Shown: positions 6,276 to 11,253 of the stretch, piece by piece
How the letters are laid out: every line of letters begins with the position of its first letter
Numbering within the stretch: the first letter of the stretch is position 1
Assembly: GCA_002403415.1 (NCBI GenBank)
Contig: DHHS01000157.1
Coordinates: 1-11,253 of the forward strand
Origin: Sphingomonas sp. UBA4766
Lineage (GTDB): Bacteria > Pseudomonadota > Alphaproteobacteria > Sphingomonadales > Sphingomonadaceae
Direction: 5' to 3'
Length of the DNA: 11,253 bases
Translations under genes and position numbers: made by a program
The notes under the pieces: generated by a model
The model's input: the letters and a program-made list of their open reading frames with translations, nothing else
The model's database searches: none
Told to the model about the DNA's origin: nothing

Positions 6276-7001
6276 TCATTGCGCCGCCTTGCGCCGCAGC
6301 CGCGCCTCGGCCTTGGTCCGTGCCAGCTCCGCGCGCATCCGCATCAATACCACACTCGCAAAAAACAGCGTGAACCCGCCCAGCGTGAACCAGAGCGGCC
6401 AGATGATCGAGCCATCAATCGTCGATTTGGTCACCCCAATGCTCTGCCCCTGATGCAGCGTGTTCCACCACACCACCGAATAGCGGATAATGGGGAGCAG
6501 CACCGATCCGGCGATCCCGTAAAGCGCCGGAATGCGCCCGTCGCCGCCGCGATCCTGATCTGCACGGGCGAGTGCCATGAAGCCCAGATAGACAAAGAAC
6601 AACAGTAACATCGACGTCAGCCGCCCGTCCCACTCCCACCACGTGCCCCAGGTCGGCCGACCCCAGATCGAGCCGGTCGCCAGACACAGCGCGGCAAAAA
6701 CCGCGCCGGGCAAAGCGCAGGCACGCGCTGCCGTCATCGCCAGCGGATGGCGCCACACAAGGAACATGAGGCTCGACACCGTAATCCCGCTCCATCCCGC
6801 CATGCCCAGCCATGCGGCGGGGACGTGGATGTGGAGGATGCGCACCGTTTCCCCTTGCAGATAATCGGGCGGAATCTGCGTCAGCGCACCCCATGCGCCA
6901 TAGGCGACGAGCAACACCCCTGCCCAGAACAGCGCCGGGGTCAGCGGCCGCGCGATCTTCAGGAAGCGCGCAGGATTGGCAAGGGCGTGAATCGACGACA
7001 C
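6276..7001 (-). CDS. ccmC: Heme transporter/handling protein CcmC
   Basis: CcmC is the six-helix membrane protein that presents heme to CcmE on the periplasmic face. The 241-residue product has LHIHVPAAWLG (56-66, His57/His59), the WWD motif with GRPTWGTWWEWDGRLTS (114-130) and WWNTLHQ (178-184, His183), which are the conserved heme-binding histidines and tryptophan-rich loop of the family. The reading frame begins at a GTG (7001), giving the N-terminus MSSIHALANPARF; no in-frame ATG occurs near the start, so GTG is the likely initiator, with only a weak AAGA upstream. It is the first gene of the ccm run here; ccmA and ccmB, which usually precede ccmC, are absent and nadA lies upstream instead, 54 nt away. 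Confidence 0.95.
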   Translation of the reverse strand: MSSIHALANPARFLKIARPLTPALFWAGVLLVAYGAWGALTQIPPDYLQGETVRILHIHVPAAWLGMAGWSGITVSSLMFLVWRHPLAMTAARACALPGAVFAALCLATGSIWGRPTWGTWWEWDGRLTSMLLLFFVYLGFMALARADQDRGGDGRIPALYGIAGSVLLPIIRYSVVWWNTLHQGQSIGVTKSTIDGSIIWPLWFTLGGFTLFFASVVLMRMRAELARTKAEARLRRKAAQ

Positions 7002-7015
7002 TGATGCAATCTTAT

Positions 7016-7043
7016 GACAGGAAATCCAAAGATGCCACCTGTC
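7016..7043. other. Short inverted repeat in the nadA-ccmC gap
   Basis: GACAGG (7016-7021) and CCTGTC (7038-7043) form a perfect 6-bp inverted repeat with 16 bp between the arms, inside the 54-nt gap between the nadA stop and the ccmC GTG. It lies 15-42 nt upstream of the ccmC start. It could be an operator half-site pair or a weak hairpin in the ccmC leader, or chance. I do not recognise it as a known regulator site; its orientation (ACA...TGT) is opposite to that of a PpsR box. Confidence 0.25.
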
Positions 7044-7055
7044 CTTGCGACCCCC

Positions 7056-8060
7056 TCAATCGCCGCTGACTGGCACCGGGCCCAAATCGCCCAGCCCCAC
7101 GCTGCCACTCGCCATCGCGAGCATCGCGTCGAGCGATTTCTTCGCCCGCAGCCGTAACCCCTCCTCAATCTCGATCCGCGGTTCGAGATCGCGCAGAGCG
7201 AGGTAGAGTTTTTCCATCGTATTCAACGCCATATAGGGGCAGATATTGCAATTACAGTTGCCGTCGGCGCCCGGCGCACCGATGAAATTCTTGGTCGGCT
7301 CGGCCTTGCGCATCTGGTGGATGATATGCGGCTCGGTCGCGACGATCAGCGTGTCGCCGGGCATTTCCTTGGCGTAGCTCAGGATGCCGCTGGTCGACCC
7401 GACATAATCGGCATGGTCGATGATATAGGCGGGGCATTCCGGGTGCGCGGCAACGGGTGCGCCGGGATGCTGCGCCTTCAGCTTCAGCAATTCGGTCTCG
7501 CTGAACGCTTCGTGGACGATGCACACCCCGGGCCAGAGCAGCATGTCGCGCCCGGTCTTGCGCGCCAGATAGCCGCCCAGATGCTTGTCGGGCCCGAAAA
7601 TAATCTTTTGCGTGGTGGGAATCTGGCTCAGAATTTTTTCGGCAGACGAGGAGGTGACAATCACATCGCTCAGCGCCTTCACCTCGGTCGAGCAATTGAT
7701 GTAAGTGAGCGCAATGTGATCGGGATGCGCGGCGCGAAAGGCGGCGAACTTGTCTGGCGGGCAACTATCTTCCAGGCTGCACCCGGCGTTCAGATCGGGC
7801 AGCACCACGATTTTGTCGGGGCTCAGGATCTTGGCGGTGTCGGCCATGAACTTGACCCCACAAAAGGCGATGACATCGGCGTTTGTCGCCTGCGCCTTGC
7901 GGCTCAGGTCGAGCGAATCGCCGACGAAATCGGCAATGTCCTGAATCTCGGGCTTTTGGTAATAATGGGCGAGGATGACGGCATTGCGCTCGCGCCGGAG
8001 CCGGTCGATTTCGGCGCGAAGATCAAGTCCCACCAGGCTTTCGCGGTGCGGCGCATTCAT
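7056..8060 (-). CDS. nadA: Quinolinate synthase NadA
   Basis: NadA condenses iminoaspartate with dihydroxyacetone phosphate to quinolinate, in de novo NAD synthesis, using an oxygen-sensitive [4Fe-4S] cluster. The 334-residue cytoplasmic product shows ILAHYYQKPEIQDIADFVGD (29-48), GVKFMADTAKIL (68-79), DLNAGCSLEDSC (89-100), INCSTEVKA (121-129), WPGVCIVHE (176-184), HPECP (206-210) and the CNCNICPYMALN tail motif (269-280). Cys94, Cys180 and Cys274 have the spacing of the three cluster ligands of NadA; the C-x-C-x2-C at 269-274 resembles the cysteine cluster of the E. coli enzyme. The ATG at 8060 has GAGGGG 7 nt upstream. nadB and nadC are not in the window. It is co-directional with the membrane protein gene upstream and ccmC downstream. 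Confidence 0.97.
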   Translation of the reverse strand: MNAPHRESLVGLDLRAEIDRLRRERNAVILAHYYQKPEIQDIADFVGDSLDLSRKAQATNADVIAFCGVKFMADTAKILSPDKIVVLPDLNAGCSLEDSCPPDKFAAFRAAHPDHIALTYINCSTEVKALSDVIVTSSSAEKILSQIPTTQKIIFGPDKHLGGYLARKTGRDMLLWPGVCIVHEAFSETELLKLKAQHPGAPVAAHPECPAYIIDHADYVGSTSGILSYAKEMPGDTLIVATEPHIIHQMRKAEPTKNFIGAPGADGNCNCNICPYMALNTMEKLYLALRDLEPRIEIEEGLRLRAKKSLDAMLAMASGSVGLGDLGPVPVSGD

Positions 8061-8113
8061 TCCTTTTCCCCTCGCAACAACGATGCCTCACATGGCCCCT
8101 CACCGGCGGCGGT

Positions 8114-8884
8114 TCAACCCAGCGGCGGCGGAGGAAAGCCGAGCGGCACGACCGCCGCACCCGGCGTCCCGGCCGTCACCCACTCATACAACGCCAGCCC
8201 GATCGGCGAAAAGGCGATGAGATCGGTCAGCAGCTCCGTCGCCAGCATCCCGCCCATCCCCCACAGCCACGCCGGATGGACTCGCCTGTCGCGGCGCCAA
8301 TCCGCGACCATCCCCGCGATCGGAAAAATCAGCACACAGGCAAAAGCGGTTTGATAGGCCCAGGGAATCAGCAACGGCATCGGCAACAACCGCCCAAATC
8401 CCGGCCCCATCAATAATGCCATGCCGCAGTAATTCAGCCGCCGATGCCAGGCCGTATCGCGGCGCATCGCAACCCCGGCCGCGATCAACGCCGTGCAACC
8501 GAATATCGACACCGGATCAAAGACGAGCATGTGCAGCGGCTGGAAAAAGAACGGCACCGTTCCCGCCTGCACATTCATGACGGTGACCGCGACCCCGAAA
8601 TAGATCATCAGCGCGAGCCAGCCGAGCGCAAGCCAACCAAGCCGCCGGTGCAATGCAATCGGCCCTGATGTCGCGAACCAGTTCTGCAGCAGGTAGATCA
8701 CCATCCACCCCATCGCGATAATCGCATGGGCGTGCACCAATGGCGGTCGCGCAAAGCTTGATCGGCCCATCGCCAAATTAAGGCTGAACCCGGCGACAAT
8801 CACTGCCGCCATCGCAAAAGCGGCGAATAGGAAAAACCGGTCGTCACTGCGTCCAACGCGCTGCGGCGTCGCCATCGTTGCCAT
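8114..8884 (-). CDS. Multi-pass membrane protein of unknown function with paired histidines
   Basis: The 256-residue product is an integral membrane protein with about seven hydrophobic segments (roughly 17-37, 51-70, 82-103, 116-140, 150-172, 176-194, 206-230) and a proline-rich C-terminus (GFPPPPLG). I do not recognise a named function. Two similar blocks stand out: H51-x-H53 ... LHRRLGW (79-84) and H118 ... WHRRLNY (146-152), each with a His at the start of a helix and an HRRL motif 28-29 residues on. This could reflect an internal repeat and is compatible with heme or metal ligands, but that is inference. Proteins with the VHAHA...LHRRLGW pattern occur as hypothetical membrane proteins in proteobacteria. 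ATG 8884 is chosen because an 11-G tract lies 4 nt upstream; ATG 8875 is an alternative. nadA follows 53 nt downstream. Confidence 0.8.
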   Translation of the reverse strand: MATMATPQRVGRSDDRFFLFAAFAMAAVIVAGFSLNLAMGRSSFARPPLVHAHAIIAMGWMVIYLLQNWFATSGPIALHRRLGWLALGWLALMIYFGVAVTVMNVQAGTVPFFFQPLHMLVFDPVSIFGCTALIAAGVAMRRDTAWHRRLNYCGMALLMGPGFGRLLPMPLLIPWAYQTAFACVLIFPIAGMVADWRRDRRVHPAWLWGMGGMLATELLTDLIAFSPIGLALYEWVTAGTPGAAVVPLGFPPPPLG

Positions 8885-8888
8885 GTCG

Positions 8889-8899
8889 CCCCCCCCCCC
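8889..8899 (-). repeat. G11 homopolymer at the Shine-Dalgarno position
   Basis: Eleven consecutive C on the plus strand are eleven G on the coding strand, ending 4 nt before the ATG (8884) of the membrane protein gene. A run of G can pair with the CCUCC of 16S rRNA and is the only SD candidate there. It is the longest homopolymer I see in the window. Such tracts can change length by slippage, which would shift SD spacing. Confidence 0.85.
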
Positions 8900-8963
8900 G
8901 AAAAGACCGTTTTAAGTTACCGCCGTAGCAGCGATTCGGCCAGCTTGTCGTCAATCCTGCCAA

Positions 8964-9680
8964 TCACCGCGTGTTCGTCAGCACGTCCTCGACACTGCGC
9001 GAGACGTCCCATTGTTCGTCACTGCGCGCGCGCCGTTCGGTGGGGAAAGTCACCACAACCCGCGCACCCCCCTGCCCCAGCGCGCGCAAGGGGGTCGCAT
9101 AAAGCGCCGCAATCGCCCCGCGTGCGGCCGCACGAGCCTGCGCCATGCGCTCCGGCGTGCGGGCAGCAGTGGTGACTTGTTCGCTTGCATGGAGCGAGGT
9201 GCGGCGCGCCAATTCCTCGGCTGCTTTGCGCGTCACGAAAATGCCGGTCGTGCGCACCAGGCTGCGTCGCGCCTCATCCACATTGGCGCGGGCCGGCGCG
9301 ATATCGGGCGCGTTGACGATCAGCGTGCGGTCCGACGCGCGCCATTCGATATCGCCGCTGCCAATGCGCGACACATCGACGAAGTAATCGACGCTGTAGG
9401 GCATTTTGACGACTTGATCGGAGCGCAGCCAGCCAAAGCCGCGCACGTCCGACGCTGTGCTTTGCACCGTGCCGGAAAGCGTCGCGACCTTCAGCGCGCT
9501 CGTGCCCGCCAGCCGCGCGGTAATCAGCTCGGTCAGCGGGGCGCCGCCGCCGCCAGGCTCGGTCGCGACATAGGCCTCGCGATATCGGTCATAGGCCAGA
9601 AACGCGAGCGCGCCCGCCGCCACCAGCGCGGCCAGCACCAGCAGCCAGCGGCGCGCCGAAACACTCAGACGCGGTGCCAC
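8964..9680 (-). CDS. Membrane-anchored DUF4230-like protein
   Basis: The 238-residue product has a basic N-terminus, one membrane helix (about 11-30, RWLLVLAALVAAGALAFLAY) and a soluble domain likely outside the cytoplasm. The stretch with KMPYSVDYFVDVSRIG (about 91-106), a WRASDRTLIVNAPDIAP beta region and a helical part resembles DUF4230 proteins, whose function is unknown. The C-terminal half contains LRALGQGGARVVVTFPTERR and ends in SVEDVLTNTR. The start is set by GAGGAGGAG (9691-9683) just upstream of a GTG at 9680; the longer frame from GTG 9695 would place that SD inside the gene. It overlaps the 3' end of the MBL-fold gene by 16 nt, so the two are co-transcribed. The family call is from memory of its pattern, not from a search. 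Confidence 0.68.
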   Translation of the reverse strand: MAPRLSVSARRWLLVLAALVAAGALAFLAYDRYREAYVATEPGGGGAPLTELITARLAGTSALKVATLSGTVQSTASDVRGFGWLRSDQVVKMPYSVDYFVDVSRIGSGDIEWRASDRTLIVNAPDIAPARANVDEARRSLVRTTGIFVTRKAAEELARRTSLHASEQVTTAARTPERMAQARAAARGAIAALYATPLRALGQGGARVVVTFPTERRARSDEQWDVSRSVEDVLTNTR

Positions 9681-10528
9681 AACTCCTCCTCGCACCGGAC
9701 AAGCGCGCGCCCGTCAAGGTCGATCAGATGCGCGAGCACCGACCCCGCCGCCGCCGCATGCAGCCGCGCGTCAAGGCCCGGATACATCGCCGCCACCATC
9801 GCCGGGATCGCCGCCGGACCTGCATCAAGCACGGTCAAAATCTGCCGCTCGCGCTGACGACGATGGCCGAGCAGGTGGCGGACATGCTGGGCGGGGTTGG
9901 TCACCGGCTCACCATGCGCGGGAAAATAAATGCGGTCATCGCGCGCCTGAAGCTTTTCGAGACTCGCCAAATAGGCGGTCATGTCGCCATCGGGCGGCAT
10001 CACCACCGTCGTCGACCATCCCATAACATGGTCGCCCGAGAACAACGCGCCTGCCTCTGGCAAAGCAAAGGCGAGATGGTTTGAGGTATGCCCCGGCGTT
10101 GACACGGCGCTCAGCGTCCAGCCGCTGCCAGACACGCTCTCACCATCGGCCAACACCCGGTCGGGCGCATAGTCACCATCGAAGGCCGCATCGCCGCGCG
10201 GCCCCATGTCGACCACCAGCGGCGCGCAACCGATGATCGGCGCAGCCGTTGCCGCCGCCAGCGCGCGGCTGGCCGGGCTGTGGTCGCGGTGGGTGTGGGT
10301 GATGAGAATGGCGGTCACTGGCCGCCCCGCAATCGCCGCGATCAGCGCGTCGATATGCGCTGAGTCATCGGGACCGGGGTCGATCACCGCCAGGTCCTCG
10401 GTCCCGACCAGATGCGTCTGGGTGCCCGTAAAGGTAAAGGGCGACGGATTGGGCGCAAGCACCCGTGCGACCAGAGGGTCAAGCGCGATACACGCGCCAG
10501 TGGGCGGTGATTCCATAGCGGCGACCAT
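9665..10528 (-). CDS. MBL-fold metallo-hydrolase (LACTB2-like)
   Basis: The 287-residue cytoplasmic protein is a metallo-beta-lactamase-fold hydrolase. Metal-binding motifs are complete: THTHRDHS (77-84; His78, His80, Asp82, His83), STPGHT with His147 (143-148), SGDHVMG with Asp166 (164-170) and PAHGEP with His205 (203-208). The C-terminal 80 residues (HVRHLLGHRRQRERQILTVL onward, about 215-285) look like the helical/winged-helix extension of LACTB2-type enzymes, which act on RNA or thioester-like substrates; the substrate here is unknown. ATG 10528 has only a GC-rich GGGCGGG upstream; ATG 10516 (MESPPTG) is the alternative. It overlaps the DUF4230-like gene and follows a 92-nt gap containing a terminator-like hairpin, so it is probably first in its operon. 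Confidence 0.85.
   Translation of the reverse strand: MVAAMESPPTGACIALDPLVARVLAPNPSPFTFTGTQTHLVGTEDLAVIDPGPDDSAHIDALIAAIAGRPVTAILITHTHRDHSPASRALAAATAAPIIGCAPLVVDMGPRGDAAFDGDYAPDRVLADGESVSGSGWTLSAVSTPGHTSNHLAFALPEAGALFSGDHVMGWSTTVVMPPDGDMTAYLASLEKLQARDDRIYFPAHGEPVTNPAQHVRHLLGHRRQRERQILTVLDAGPAAIPAMVAAMYPGLDARLHAAAAGSVLAHLIDLDGRALVRCEEELWHRV
9683..9691 (-). promoter_or_regulatory. Strong RBS of the DUF4230-like gene
   Basis: GAGGAGGAG on the coding strand, with AGGAGG 4 nt before GTG 9680, is the best Shine-Dalgarno sequence in this region. It lies within the last codons of the MBL-fold gene (encoding Glu-Glu-Glu), so one sequence serves both genes, and it decides the GTG 9680 start. Confidence 0.65.
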
Positions 10529-10580
10529 GGCCCGCCCGCTGTTTCAACTCAAGCGCCGTCCGCGCGCAGCAGAGTCATGC

Positions 10581-10614
10581 CCGGTCCGGCGGGGGGGCAA
10601 TCCCGCCGGACCGG
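10581..10614 (-). terminator. GC-rich terminator-like hairpin downstream of the M56-like gene
   Basis: CCGGTCCGGCGGG (10581-10593) and CCCGCCGGACCGG (10602-10614) form a perfect 13-bp stem with an 8-nt loop (GGGGCAAT). It begins 6 nt after the stop codon of the right-hand gene, as expected for a transcription terminator or 3' end stabiliser on the minus strand. There is no U-tract after the stem (GCATGACTC follows), so it is not a canonical intrinsic terminator, though such U-poor hairpins are common in GC-rich genomes. The gap 10529-10620 must also hold the promoter of the MBL-fold gene; I see no clear one. Confidence 0.65.
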
Positions 10615-10620
10615 TTGAGG

Positions 10621-11253
10621 TCATTTCGCTTTAGCAGCGTCAGCCTCAATCTCGGCAATCGCCTGATCAATCCCCTTTAGTGCGGCCGCACGCGCCGCAT
10701 CGGACAAATCGCGATTGGCAATAATCCCCTCGCGCGCGGCCCGCACGCCTTCCAGCGCGCTGCGGCGAGCGTTCCATTCGAACCCCCTTGATTGCAACAT
10801 GCGGATGCGCGCGTCCTCAAGATAGCGGTGGACATCCGCGTGTCGGTGGGCATCCTTGCTCAACTTGGCAATGACGTTGCGGCAGACCATCAGGACGCGC
10901 TTGCCCTTTTTGAGATCCTTCGCGACCAGGGGCTTACCATCCGTATCCTTGCAATCGGTTTCAATGATGGTCGGCGCGAACACCATCACCTTGCCTCCGG
11001 GCAGAGCCTTGGACAAAGCCGCTTCGATCTTGTCCTCCCCGGTCTCATCCGCGCCATCGCCCTTCAGGTCGATGGTCTCAACCTTCCCGTCCTTGTTGCG
11101 AATGATGATCTTGGTGCGGCGTTCGACCTTGGCCTCGGGCGCTGCGGGCGCGGCTGGTGCGGCCGACTTGGGCGGCGTCGGGGCGTCGGTGGCCGACTGC
11201 GGGGCGACGGGGGCGGCTGGGGGGGCGGCTGGCGCAGACGCTACACTGGCCAG
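10621..11253 (-). CDS. C-terminal part of a putative BlaR1/M56-type metallopeptidase (runs off right edge)
   Basis: The frame is open from the window edge to TGA at 10621, giving 210 residues without an N-terminus. It starts with an Ala/Pro-rich linker made of near-repeats (APAAPPAAPVAP, then PTPPKSAAPAAPAAPEA), then a beta-rich part with KVERRTKIIIRNKDGKVET and KVMVFAPTIIETDCKDTDGK, and finally a charged helical tail (SALEGVRAAREGIIANRDLS, then a second helix ending EIEADAAKAK). Pro-rich linker, repeated short DGK-type beta segments, isolated Cys residues and an Ala/Glu-rich C-terminal helix resemble the variable periplasmic tail of M56 (BlaR1-like) membrane peptidases in sphingomonads. The HExxH catalytic part would be outside the window, so the call is tentative. 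A start at TTG 11016 would cut the domain and is not supported. Confidence 0.5.
   Translation of the reverse strand: MASVASAPAAPPAAPVAPQSATDAPTPPKSAAPAAPAAPEAKVERRTKIIIRNKDGKVETIDLKGDGADETGEDKIEAALSKALPGGKVMVFAPTIIETDCKDTDGKPLVAKDLKKGKRVLMVCRNVIAKLSKDAHRHADVHRYLEDARIRMLQSRGFEWNARRSALEGVRAAREGIIANRDLSDAARAAALKGIDQAIAEIEADAAKAK

Noticed and set aside
8061..8113. Regulatory element or riboswitch upstream of nadA
   Set aside because: The 53-nt gap is too short for a known NAD-related riboswitch, and I see only a ribosome-binding site (GAGGGG) in it.
8900..8915. AAAA-GACCG-TTTT as a bidirectional terminator in the gap 8885-8963
   Set aside because: The stem is only four A-T pairs and too weak to support a terminator call. 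The rest of this 79-nt gap shows nothing beyond the G11 tract.
1..11253. CRISPR arrays, transposases, phage genes, toxin-antitoxin pairs, tRNA or rRNA genes, anti-phage system
   Set aside because: No spaced direct repeats, terminal inverted repeats with transposase, tRNA cloverleaf or defence-type genes were seen; almost all of the sequence is accounted for by metabolic and maturation genes.
11161..11253. G-rich repeats near the right edge as a G-quadruplex or regulatory repeat
   Set aside because: They are in frame and encode the Pro/Ala linker of the partial gene, which explains the pattern adequately.

Overview
The window reads as a high-GC alphaproteobacterial chromosome segment, most likely from a sphingomonad (Sphingomonadales) able to make bacteriochlorophyll, i.e. 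an aerobic anoxygenic phototroph. The reasons are the magnesium-chelatase genes bchI and bchD, a tspO (crtK-type) gene, a System I cytochrome c maturation (ccm) set with a short CcmI, and the style of the flanking DUF4230, MBL-fold and M56-like genes. Lineage is inferred from protein character, not from a database search.

Layout. Everything except tspO is on the minus strand, so the genes are read from right to left. 11253-10621: C-terminal part of a protein resembling the tail of a BlaR1/M56-type metallopeptidase, followed by a strong GC-rich hairpin (10581-10614). 10528-8964: an MBL-fold hydrolase with C-terminal helical region, overlapping a membrane-anchored DUF4230-like protein. 8884-8114: a multi-pass membrane protein of unknown function with regularly spaced histidines, preceded by an 11-G homopolymer at the Shine-Dalgarno position. 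8060-7056: nadA (quinolinate synthase). 7001-2186: ccmC-ccmD-ccmE-ccmF-ccmG-ccmH-ccmI, tightly packed with 1-4 nt overlaps at most junctions; ccmD (37 aa) is a very small gene. 1697-2185 (+): tspO, whose stop codon abuts that of ccmI. 1661-1 (-): bchI and the first 220 codons of bchD, joined by a GTGA overlap and running off the left edge.

How the genes work together. CcmC and CcmD load heme onto CcmE in the periplasm; CcmF, CcmH and CcmI attach it to apocytochrome c; CcmG supplies reductant for the apocytochrome or CcmH thiols. The heme exporter pair ccmA/ccmB is not in the window. BchI and BchD are two of the three subunits of Mg-chelatase, which commits protoporphyrin IX to bacteriochlorophyll. 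TspO binds porphyrins and in Rhodobacter tunes photosynthesis gene expression. The window is therefore a tetrapyrrole crossroads: heme use in c-type cytochromes on one side, bacteriochlorophyll synthesis on the other, with TspO between them.

The clearest regulatory signal is an exact TGT-N12-ACA palindrome (1670-1687), the PpsR/CrtJ consensus, inside the 35-bp gap between the divergent starts of bchI and tspO. No rRNA, tRNA, CRISPR array, insertion sequence, phage gene or obvious new defence system is visible. The stretches without a gene are all under 100 bp.
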